Positions 12,133-23,189 of a stretch of DNA of 64,000 nt are shown here, piece by piece. Below the pieces are notes generated by a model. The model saw nothing but the letters and a program-made list of their open reading frames with translations. It searched no databases and had not been told where the DNA came from. Source of the DNA: Hirudo medicinalis. Its lineage: Eukaryota; Annelida; Clitellata; Hirudinida; Hirudinidae. Position numbers and translations under genes: made by a program. The DNA lies in NCBI GenBank assembly GCA_011800805.1, contig MPNW01000031.1, positions 193,925 to 257,924 on the forward strand, read 5' to 3'. Position 1 is the stretch's first letter, and each line of letters opens with the position of its first letter.

Positions 12133-13852
12133 TCACTCCCAGTACGGAATCTCCCTTGATTTTGATTTCTTGACTTTTTTGGCCAGACAACAAGAAAATA
12201 TGATTCCAAATATCTAAAGTGGATAATCAATTGTGATAATAGTTACCATTACGAATAATATCGATAATTAATTAAAGTTAAACAAATAAATGACGTAACG
12301 AATTGCGGGCTTCAGCGCACGTTTCGACGAACACGACAAAGTTGGACGGTCGGATTTAACTTTTGAACGAGAGATTAATCCGCTCTAACCGTTAAAGTTA
12401 TCATCACCATCACCATCACCATCATCATCACCGACCTGCAAACAGCAGAGTCCGAGTCCAACTCCTCCAATAATAATCAGCTGTTCCTGTATGAGCACTT
12501 CAAAGATGGGCAGACATCCCTGAAAAGCAAAAGATCAGAGGCAATCGCATGAGTTCCGATAGGCGAGCGACAAAGAATCTAACGGCCGATAACATCGCAA
12601 AGCTTCTAATATTATTATAGTTGTTTATTATATTTGCATTAAAAATGATTGACAAGACGAGCTATCAGTTTCGATTATCTTAGGTAATTCCAAGCTCAAC
12701 GGTTCTAACTTGAGCAAAAATGCCGGAGGGATCGGCGCCAGCTCCGCAACCGGGCATTGGATTCCTACAACAAGATTCCGGGACCGAGCCATTGGATGGA
12801 TTTGAAGCAGATGAGTACCAGTTGCTGGCTTTCCAATCAGCATAAGAGGACAGTCCGCAACATTTGAACTAGGAAATTAACAACAATAATGTTGCTATTG
12901 GTGATGAAGTATAAATCGATAATGATAATAAATTCACATCAATTCTTACATTGTGCTGAAGATGATCTACGGACGTCCGGACATCTGCCAGCTCGTTGTA
13001 GGCCTGCAGCATGGCGTAGTTGAGCTTGGAAGCCAGCTTACTTTTCACCTGTTGAACGATACAAGCGACCTTGTAATCAATATTGCCATAAGGATAAACG
13101 GTACTTGTGATTATTTGATTTGGCATCCGTTTCATCATCATCCACGGGATGAAAACGATGGGAACCCGCTGCAACGAAACTCACCAGTGCCTCGTAAAGG
13201 TAGGCCACCACGCCCGCACAAGTTTCCAGCAGGAGGACCATCAGTAGCAGGATGGAGTACTACAAATGGAGTGAATGTGAGAATGCAACTTATGAAAGAA
13301 ATCATAAATATTGATCAATAATATTTCATGGCCATTCAATTTGTGTAAATACACCCTTGACTCAATCTGTTGATAATAATTTATTAGACATATTTCATCA
13401 TATTCACAATTTACGAGTAACACAATTAAAAGCCAATTAAAGTTACCAGCAATAGACAAGACTTATTCTTCTGGCAAGTGGCACAGCATCCGACCACAAA
13501 CACTACAAGTATGACGATCGCTCCGGTCCCTATGAGGATATAGATGGATACCAGAAAGTAGTCGAGTCTGCCCCCCAAAATAGGGGCATACCTGTGGCAG
13601 AGGAAGAAGGCCAACAGGCCAACTGTCAAAATGCCCAGGCCTGATAGCTGCAAAGGACAAGACAACATTATCAACATGGAGTTATTGTCTTCATTATGTC
13701 ATAATGAAAATAGCAAATTCACCTTAACAATCACCACTAACCAGCAATAGGGAGTTGAAGGCAAACAGGAGATGCCTGAGGAAGGACACTCCACAGCACC
13801 TGTTGTCAGACTTGGATTGTGTCCTTGTTACCTGTAGTGGCTTGTTCTGCAT
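12133..13852 (-). CDS. CD151-like tetraspanin, 7 exons
   Basis: A four-pass membrane organiser that in relatives binds integrins and other surface proteins. Exons read leftward: 13742-13852, 13447-13647, 13185-13259, 12950-13048, 12710-12868, 12436-12519, 12133-12213. All introns are phase 0 and the product is 269 aa. Seen: TM1 split by intron 1 (CCGVSFLRHLLFAFN, then LSGLGILTVGLLAFFLCHRY), TM2 with GCCATCQKN, TM3 LLLMVLLLETCAGVVAYLY, and a large extracellular loop with FKCCG, VPESCC and a third Cys pair (PGCG...GC). TM4 is ...IIIGGVGLGLCCLQ plus IFGIIFSCCLAKK. The WKASNWY and VPESCC spacing is closest to the CD151/TSPAN11 type, so the subfamily call is inference. The start ATG at 13850-13852 gives the usual short cytoplasmic N-terminus. 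Confidence 0.9.
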
Positions 13853-16800
13853 AGTTCCAGTTTAATTTTTGGAAAGGCAAATGTGAAGATCTGGAGAAAG
13901 AAGTAATAGCAGATTTAAAATAGCACGATTCAGGTATGTTTATTTATGTTTATACATCATTGACATGTTTATTGCAATACAGTTTCAAAGTTTTAAAGAA
14001 AGCAATGTGGCACAATCAAAATCGTTTTCGATCCTTCCGGAAAATACATTTAAATCCTTATTCTTAACTAATATTTTCACTACTAAACATTGAAAACCTT
14101 AACAAATTGAGACCTGCAGGTGCATGCAATTGTAGCTCGTATCTTTTATACATAGTATCACCATCACTATCACCATTTTGCAGGACAATTTAGCAATCTG
14201 TAAGCAGCCATTTCCTGCACTTTTAGTTATTTTATGTCTTTCTATTTAATCCATCCATCCATCCATCCAACCAACAAATGTACTTGAAAATCATCATCGA
14301 GATTTTTCAAAGTAACAATGACACTGAATATAAATTAAATCATAAAATTACATCCAACAGACAAATCACCATTATGAATGTATAGACAATCAAAGTTCCC
14401 CCCAAAGAAAAGACTTTTTGACTGTCGACCAGGGGCCGGGGACCCCAGCGGATTCCTAATCACCGTGTCGATGGCAGATACAAGAAGGTACAAATTTCTG
14501 GGTCTGATTAAGCATTCATGAGAATAGATTTTTCTTAAACCGGGCTATCGACGACTGCGGATTGCGGTAGCAACTCGTTCGATGCAACTGGTAGCAATTT
14601 ATTATAATAAAATATTTAATATAATTCGTTTGTCGACTCATTTTCGTTGGAAATAGCAAAAATATAAATAAACTCTTAACTCTTGCAGGAGAGGATCGCT
14701 GGACCCCATGAAGATATTTCCTCAGGCTAAGGTATTTCTAATAATGCACGCCATCCATTACAACCAATTACAGCAAACATACAAATAATAATGCTCACAG
14801 AGATCATCTAAAACAATTTATGAAGCAGAAATTGCATTAAAAGTTACTATCTAATGATTTTATCAATTGCAGACAATCCACAACATAGTTTCAACAACTT
14901 TGGCTGCAGATTAGCTATCCTGCAATGACAGTTGCCGCAGTAAACGACACGAAGCCACAAAGCTCGCACGGTCGCAGGGCTCATTCGGGTAGGTTCACAA
15001 ACCTTTGCCTTTGCATCCTATTCGAACACTTAAGGCACTCAAAAGATAGGCCAAATAAAAGCAAGAAACAAACAAACTTTATCAAAGAGGTTGTTAATGG
15101 TGTAAGAAATGCCTGGACAGACAATAATTAGAAGAAACCAATGACTCATATGTAAGCTTAACTCCAGTGTAGGCTCAAATAATTAAACATTCAGGTATCA
15201 CTACCAATACCAGATTGCTGTCATAGATAAAACAGTCTGCAACAAATACAAACTACATTTTTTGGCAAGAGAAGAATGAAAAATTAAGAGTACAAAAAAG
15301 AAAATCCAGGTCAAGTCTTAAAAATCTAGGTCAAGGGACAAGGACATTGTCAAAGACTGCAACTAGCACTGCATGTGGTTCAGCTAGAAGATTAACTAAG
15401 GAAATAGTCATCATCATCATCATCATCACCATCACCATCGCTATCATTTTTCGATGACTCACAGAGCAAGATGGGAGCTCTAGTTCAAGAATTCATGGTT
15501 AGTTTTGTGATGAGGATCATCATCAGCAGCAGGCACTTGTAGTCTATTTCCTGCCTTGTAATCAACTTATGCCCAATGCTTATCAGACTGCATGTTTCCT
15601 CAAATAATGTTGTTCTCACTCCTTATATCACCAAATAACATTGAAATATTAAATGTATATCGGTTAAAATACTCTAAATTAAATAAAACGAAGCTAACAA
15701 AAGAGCATCCCTCTTAAGCAGAGGATAGCAATGCAATTGGATGTAGACAAAGAGGCAAAAGTGTCCTAAAAATAATGTTCCTACTCCTACTAGATCGTAC
15801 TAGTAACGACAATTGGTCGTAAAAATAACTTAATGTCAATATTTGCAGAAATTAAATAACATCCCATTTAAATATGTCTTGTAAAAATCTTCACTTTTTA
15901 ATTAAAGATTCAGGTAACATTTCACGTCAATGAAATCCTCACAAATGAAAATATTGGCTCACAAATATGAAAGGTAAAAAACCTGCATGGAAAATATAAA
16001 ATAGGTGATGATGAAATGCAAAGAAATAATCAATCAGGCTTAAAGGATTTGTCAGGATTGTGCCTCCTGATAGATAAATGGAGCCTCGAACTCTGCTACC
16101 AACAAAAACGAACCACAAAGACAATGATGATGATGATGATGATAATAAAAGTGACCAACAAATCTCAACAATCATTCACAAATTATTCAGAGCGACAAAA
16201 TGCAACAAAAATCACGTGGATACCTCCTCCTTAACTCCAGACTATACTCATTTCAACAATGCAACAGTCCTCACTTTCATTAAAGATACAATCGAGTGGC
16301 CTAACAAACAATCCATTCAGGCAATGGAAGTTAATTAACACATCGTCGTCATTGTCACTCGTTAATGTCTCTATTAAGAGCTGATTGCGTTCATACTGAT
16401 TAAAAGCATCATCAAGTTTATATAATTTACATTCACAACAACTGAAAAACATCTGACTATAAGAAAGTGTTAAGATCACCGTGTTTTATAAAAATTCTTG
16501 TTTTATTAGCCAAATTTTATCAGGAAATTTCTAAAATACTGGAAATTCAACCAATTAGGGACAAATAATTCATGATAATTACTGATATCAAGGAACTTGT
16601 AGTCCATTAGATCATATTAGCCGTTGCATAATTGGTCATCGTTAAGCCGCTTTTGATGAGCAGCCTTGTTTATGCGGCTAGCAACTACAAATTACAAGTA
16701 ATCATGAGCTAGCCACCGATTTCTAGATTTGCTAGAATCTCCAATTGAGGACGTATATGAAACTCATTTCCACACTGAGATGATCTGGGCTGATCCAGGC

Positions 16801-17320
16801 TCACCCTGCTTGCTGTCTCAGTATTGCAATGAGGGAACACAATATTGAAATCAAGCAGGAAACCTGCCCTATCCAAATAATCTTATTGTGAAATGGATGC
16901 TAATAATAGCCTAATCAGCCTTCTGATTAGATGGAACATTATCAAGCATCAAAGCCAAAAACGTTGAAAAAGACCATGCAAAAAAATAAAAACAAATAAA
17001 AATAAACAAATGCAGTAAAATTGTATTGTTCTGTAAGGCGACGATACCTTCTGAGCTTTGTGAATGATTCAGTAAACTACTAAAAACCCATAAGAACCAG
17101 AATTAGGCCAGTAGAATGTATGGATTTGGATCCAGAACTCATCACATCATCACAAACTATTAAAACGAGCCTAACAAATCCCGATTCTAGAAGACTAATT
17201 TAAACTCATGAATATCATCGTACAGATAAATCCACGAACCTTTGAACAGAGTTTTGGTATCCGAAGTTAAATATCGCCCAATGGTCCAATATCCACTCGA
17301 GTAAGAGGTACAGAATCAAC
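13853..17320. other. Unresolved 3.5 kb interval upstream of the CD151-like tetraspanin
   Basis: No gene is confidently called. Three GC-richer islands with splice-like borders stand out (14390-14500, 14690-14735, 14905-14990) and have open frames on both strands. On the minus strand 14905-14980 reads MSPATVRALWLRVVYCGNCH, whose CxxC context resembles the SelW/MIEN1 redox fold. On the plus strand the same islands can be joined into a different short product. Simple repeats (atcc at 14252-14270, cat/atc around 15410-15440, gat around 16124-16145) lie between them. Confidence 0.25.
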
Positions 17321-17521
17321 TTAACTTCCAAGTACAGATCTTACCCGCCTGCGGACTGACAACGACTCAGTAAGGAGCTGAGTACCTGGCGCATAGTTCT
17401 GTAGCAACAAGCCAGTTCCAAAGAATAAAATTAGCTTCCTCTCCGTCTCCAATCGCAATTCAGCTCTTTTTCTTATATATTTACCTTTTAAAATGTCATG
17501 ATGACTGGCGCACTCTGACAT
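17321..17521 (-). CDS. Possible first coding exon of an unknown minus-strand gene
   Basis: A minus-strand frame starts with ATG at 17519-17521 (MSECASHHDILKGKYIRKR), passes through a short hydrophobic stretch (LILFFGTGLLLQ) and ends at a good donor (CGG|gtaaga) near 17345. It starts about 900 bp beyond the 3' end of RUFY3. I cannot name a family and could not follow it into further exons, so it may be a chance frame. Confidence 0.2.
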   Translation of the reverse strand: MSECASHHDILKGKYIRKRAELRLETERKLILFFGTGLLLQNYAPGTQLLTESLSVRRRVRSVLGS

Positions 17522-17680
17522 TTACTCAAATTTTTTGTAGAAATAGTTTCGTGATATTGCGATGCTCTCCAAGCTCCCCTACCGCAAAATGTCTAATGGA
17601 CCAGAACGCCGACGGAACAGATGTCACTAATTTTCACAAATAATTGTTCATTAGTGTCCGTTGCATAATTAACTAGGTGA

Positions 17681-17751
17681 TTAGGACGCGGGATTCGATT
17701 CCGCGCTGCCATCGTGGGAGGCGGAAGTCTTAACCATTAGACCATGCGGGA
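17681..17751 (-). pseudogene. Degenerate tRNA-like sequence (Glu-type body, CCC in anticodon position)
   Basis: Read on the minus strand, the 5' part TCCCGCATGGTCTAATGG has a complete D-stem, as in tRNA-Glu. The seven-base anticodon loop ctcccac places CCC at positions 34-36. The T-arm is recognisable, but its closing pair is lost, the anticodon stem has mismatches and the 3' acceptor strand does not pair with the 5' strand. This looks like a decayed tRNA gene or a tRNA-derived repeat head, not a working tRNA. Confidence 0.35.
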
Positions 17752-18428
17752 GCACGTCACTCCGTTCCTCCGGTAAAGAGAACAAAAATTGGCAGTTTTA
17801 TGGTCACCAGATGAAACAAAATTACAAAAAAAGGCAAAATAAACGCAAAGGACTAGATGTACGTAAAATGCTTCGCGTCCTTTACAGCAAGATGCGGTTG
17901 ATTTCTTGCAAGAAAAGTTAAATATTTGAACTATCCAAATGCAAAAACGCTCGGATAAATCTGATAAGTTTAATGTAAATGAATACATTTCGTAAACAAT
18001 GCAGGCGTCAAGATAAAAGCTACATGGAGAAAGATCACATTGACAAGAAGAACAAATGCAGGCAACCACTTGAGGTCAATGATACACTGAAGTCCTTTCT
18101 CCTTCTTTTGTGTGAACGATGTTTGTGTACACTGTAGCAAGAATTGAAGCATGCATTTGAGAAGACAAATTTCATTCTTCACTTCAGCTCAGGATATCTG
18201 AAAATGCAAGCAATAAAACCTCAAGGATTCATTGAACAAATGTGATTGTCCATTGACTGCCATTCTTTGAGTGTATTCAAAAAAAAGTAACTTAGCATTA
18301 CCACCCTCTATTTTTCCATCATCTCTAACAAGGAATTCATCAGAAAATAGTGACCATCACACATTTATCCATCAACAAAAGGACTGATGAAATGATTTGA
18401 AAAATCGCGATGGGACCGAACGCACAAA

Positions 18429-21400
18429 CTAAAAACAACACGGATACGACAATATATGTAATGCTTCCAAAAGAGACGTTATAACAAATTTCTTTGAGTT
18501 TACTAACAGTGCTTTGAACTTTGACATCTCCTCCTCTAATTTCTGTATTCTCAGACTTTTTTCAGTATTGACTTTTAGAGACTCCTGTGAAATAATGCAA
18601 GCATATCTATTGTTACTTATTAACTGACTAATTTTAATATTATTCATATTGCTTGCATTACAGTAACTCCAACAAATTAACAATAAAGTCTTAAATCATC
18701 CAACAAAAAATTGGAAGATGAATTAAAACAACGTTTGTGTTAGTGTGCAATCTCAAAGCAATATGAATCTTGCATTGACGTTACCCTGACGATAATTGCA
18801 CATGCTCAACAATGGAATATACTTGAAGATCAGCCTGGAGCTGTGCATTGGTCGATTTGAGGGCTTCGTTTTCCTTTTTCATTAGAACAAGACTAGATTG
18901 TCGGATTTTGAGGTCTTTCTCCATGATCTCCATAATCATTTCTAATTCCCTTCGCCTTATCATTTCCTGCTCCAGATCCTTTTCTGCTTTCTTAAATTTT
19001 CAATGGCTCATTAGTGATGTTAATATTATCGCCATATCATCATCAAAACTTGTTTAACAACGATCTCATCTTGCAACTTGTTCTGGAGATCCTGATACAA
19101 AGTGTCGAGCCCTTGACGTGAGGTGTTATAGGCCTCCCTCTCCGAATTTATGTCCTGCTGGGCAGTCTGCAGATAATGATAAAAATGATCATGATATCAT
19201 TATCATAAAATGATGGGAAAAAATTAAAGCTTATTTTCTTATTTATGCCACTTTAAAGATTTTATAAATATTCACTCATTTAGCCAAGATGAGTCAAACA
19301 CAGATGAAATAATATTACATTGAATTCTACTCTTCAATCATCTTTACATTGATCAGGACCCACCTGCATCTGCTTACTGTGTTCCTCCAACAAAGACTCC
19401 TTGTCACTTCTAAGCTGAGAATTCTCCCTCTGAAGTTGAAGCATGTTGTTCTGTGCTATGGTAATGTCTTCTTTCATGAGGGTGTTGGCAGTCTGCAATC
19501 CCTCAAGTTTCTGCTGAAGATTTGTCACAGTGGCACTGGTTGAAAAAAGCAACAAAAGTTTGACGTCTTTGTGAATCGAATTCGAGATAAAGTGATTAAA
19601 TATGAATTAACATGAAAAGAATCTATTTTCATTTAAGAGCAATCAATAGGCTCAAATAAGACCTGGCTTAAAAATTAAAGAATTGTATAAAATATAAAAG
19701 AAAGTGTAGACCAAACAAGGGATCATTAGACAACTATAGCAAGTCACGACCGTGCTTTTATTGTGGCATCTCTTACCTTAGATGACGATTAAGTTCTTCC
19801 AGGTAGTTCTTCTGGTCTAAGATGGCCGCCATCTGTTTGCTCCCTCGGCTTTTGTCGGGTATTTCAAACGCGTCGTTTTAAAATTAGCACAAGGTAAAAG
19901 TTAATCGGCAAGAATTGAATTTTAAAATGTATCGTTTAATAAATAAATAAAACAAGATTAACACATGCAAATTAAAAGGAACTCACTACAAAATGTATTA
20001 GATACAAACTTTATTGTTTTGCTGTAAACTTATTGATTAGCCAATAACTAATTAACTATTTTTTAAGTGGATCGAGCAATGACCTCATCTCCATTGGAGT
20101 GTGGATGCAGAATGATTGATTCTCTTTCAAGTAGAGACTGAAATCGATCATCCCCATCTAAATTACGTTAATAATTAAATTATTAATTAATATGTGACGG
20201 TAAATATTTCTGATGTATACATTGACGAATAAAAATGTTGACTGCTAGTAAATATTCAATCGAAAAATGTGAAAAAATAAAATTTAATTTTTTTTGCAAA
20301 AACAAATTTGCTAATCTATTTCATCATTTTTTGTAACAAATTCTTTCAAATTGATCTCACAGGCCTATCCAAATCTTCATCCTTGACCCCAATGGAACAA
20401 TCAATGACATTAAGGCCTACAAGAAGGCCAGAAATAATCACAGACTCTTCCTCCATCATCACCGCTCCACTGTCGTAGAATTCACTGCAAAGAATCGACT
20501 ATTCAATAAATTTAATAATAAATGCATAAATTTGACCATAAAGTTCAAATCACAGTAGTAATTAAAGTGCCAGAAAGCTGATTTCGGTCGACCGAAATAG
20601 TGAAGGTTAAAATAAGTTAGGCTACTATTATCACATTAGACCAATGGGCTAACCCCTTGCTTTTATGTGCGACATAAACAAGGCTTTGCCCAAAGGAAAA
20701 TTATAAAGAAAAACACTCAAAGTAATTTTTGTCCTCAAGTCACAAATATATTACTGGTACCTAGAAGCAAATAAATATTTTACAATTTACAAATCACCAT
20801 AGCAGCTCGTCTCTCCTATCTATGAGGACTTTGAAATAGTCAGCCATTTTCTTCTGCATAAGAGCCAGTCTGAGCCATGCCCTGGCTCTCCCCAAAGGAG
20901 ACCTATAAATGGGAATCAATGAATAATTCATGAGATTTGAGAAATATGTGTGCAATTTTGATTGAAATAATAAGCCATTAATATGAAACACTAAGAAAGA
21001 ATAGTAATAGACATAATAACAGTACCATTATGAAGTTTTCAAAGAAACAAAAATGAAAACAAATCTTCACTTGACATTTGGCAACTCTCGAACACTGGTA
21101 GTTATATCTTTGGCATCATTGGAGTACTTTTCAACCCTTTCAAGGACCTCCCAGAAGTCTCTTCTGTCCCTCAGGATGCCCTTCTTTGCTGACAAAACCA
21201 CAATACCACATTAATTAATTACTAAGAATATTTCTAATATTTTGTTATATTAACATGGTTCTATTCACAAATGAAAATGAAAAATTAAAAATCATTTTTG
21301 AGTCTGCATTGACAATGTTTCACCATTATTCACTATTGATCACAGTTAATCATAGTTATTAAGTCATAATTCCTTTCACAACATACTGACAAGATGACCT

Positions 21401-22128
21401 ACGTTTCAGCCCATGTCTCAATATGTGTTCAAGTACTAGGAAAAACTGCTGCAGGGCCGTATTATTGTCATCCAGCATTCGTCCATGAGAAAGAGAAGAA
21501 TCAAGGATCTCTTTGATGATCAGTTTGAGAACATTTAACAGGTTATTCCTCTCTAGCAGTACAGGGTCTTTGGCTGCATTAATATTAATGAGAAGTGATA
21601 ATCGACTGAATATAAAAAAACTGTATGTTTTCAATATTTTGAGAAAATGACATTAGTTAAAGCCCAATTTCTAACTAAAATTTATAATCTGTGTATATGC
21701 AAATGTACTCATGAGTCAGTCCATTTCTAAAATCAGCCTTTGCACAAATTTGTACACATATGGCTGGTAAATTTTAACTGCTACTTCAATAACTGTGATT
21801 CCGAAACTCAGTCTTGTTGGAACCACTGTTCTTGTTGGAAATACTTTATATAGTTTCTATTTTAGTACCATTATGAAAGTAAAATCGTCAACCTTAACAG
21901 ATGCTTTAAAGGATTATGCTTAACGTTACAAATTTCTTTGAGCTTAGACAAATAGAATGATTGTTTTATAGATCGCTTTTTTGTACCAACCTCGTTATCG
22001 TTTGCATTCTGACTAGTTACATCCAGTTCTATGTCATTCAGTTCTTCTAAGCAGAGCCAATCACCATCTACGGACACTCTAAAGTTACACAAATAAATCG
22101 TCTCCTTTGCCATATTCGGTAGCAACAT
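18429..22128 (-). CDS. RUFY3: RUN domain-containing protein, RUFY3-like without a FYVE finger, 11 exons
   Basis: In vertebrates RUFY3/singar acts in neuronal polarity and as an ARL8 effector in lysosome transport. Exons read leftward: 21987-22128, 21403-21573, 21071-21188, 20798-20902, 20361-20484, 20084-20157, 19777-19839, 19364-19535, 19050-19166, 18823-18990, 18429-18584. The phases are consistent and give about 469 aa, the length of the FYVE-less vertebrate isoform as I recall it. The N-terminus [20 protein letters not shown] is diagnostic. RUN domain: LHG-type [66 protein letters not shown] coiled coil follows ([14 protein letters not shown], then several Leu/Glu/Lys-rich exons). No FYVE cysteine cluster was found leftward, although the last exon's end is less certain because a gtaaac donor lies inside it. 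Confidence 0.9.
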
Positions 22129-22536
22129 TCAACACGAACACATTTCTCCAGCCTCCTTTATTGTGTTCTGCTTTATACCTATAATAAGTAATTAGCGAGT
22201 GTCGAGAGCGCAATTCGAAATATTTTTTTTACAAACTTTCCCATAACATTTAGACATATATTACATATGTTTTGTAGTGAGACACCTTATGTCTTTATTT
22301 AATAAAATAACAATTGGAAAGAGGACATAACCAATTAATGTCATTTAAAGTGCCATTATAGTTAATTACTTCGCAACCCTTATTGTAGCACATCACAATT
22401 AAAACATTACATCGCAATAGATTTGGCCCTTATTTTATTTATCAGTTTAGTTAGATAAAACTAATTTTTAAAGTGGTAAAGTTTAATATTACAAGCCAAA
22501 CTCAGTTTATAATTTGTTAGAACCTGTTCTGTGCGT

Positions 22537-22745
22537 CAGTGGCGTAGCCAGGATTTTAAAATTGGTCAAGATGGGGGGCAAATATTTTTTCCTAATTTAC
22601 TGAAGATGAATTGTTCAATAAATTATGTATGAATTATTATTAGTAACGAATTATACGGATTTAATAAAATATCAAGGGGCAAACTGACAGTTGACTGGTT
22701 AGAGTTAGGGTTAAAGTCAGGTTGCTCCCCGTGGCTACACCTATG
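22537..22745. mobile_element. hAT-like MITE (209 bp)
   Basis: The left end CAGTGGCGTAGCCAGG is matched in inverted form by the right end (cgtggctacacctatg). The element is flanked by eight-base sequences ctgtgcgt (22529-22536) and ctatgcat (22746-22753), which agree at six positions and differ only by G-to-A changes, as a decayed 8-bp target duplication would. There is no coding capacity. It sits between RUFY3 and SLC26A11. Confidence 0.5.
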
Positions 22746-23189
22746 CTATGCATTCAAAAATTATCTGATGATTTTTGGCCTCGTCATAAGTCGAAACAAA
22801 TTCGAAACCCTTTAGAAAGACGACAAAAATGATATTTTCTGTTAATTTCTATTAATAACCTTATGTTTTTAACAAAAGAAAGTCATAGAAATTTTTGATT
22901 TTTTACCATTTTATTAACAATTTTACATATTTAACCAAATTATCAGTAACACTAGAATAGTCGATTAAAATATTTTATGAATCAAACAGTTGCCTACGTT
23001 AAAGACGCTAAAGCTGCTCAAAATAACTCAAATTTAAATATAAATTGTTATTTCTAAAGTTAACCCATGCATATTTGGCGTCAATTACGAAATGTCCATC
23101 TACTCGTAAGGACAAGCGTCCTCTTCATCCTCCGGTAAATTACTATACAAATAAAAACGCATTGGCAAGGCTAATGTAATATCGCCTAT

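Noticed and set aside
16078..16338. Asp-rich open frame (DDDDDDDNK)
   Set aside because: Produced by a GAT microsatellite, and open in two frames.
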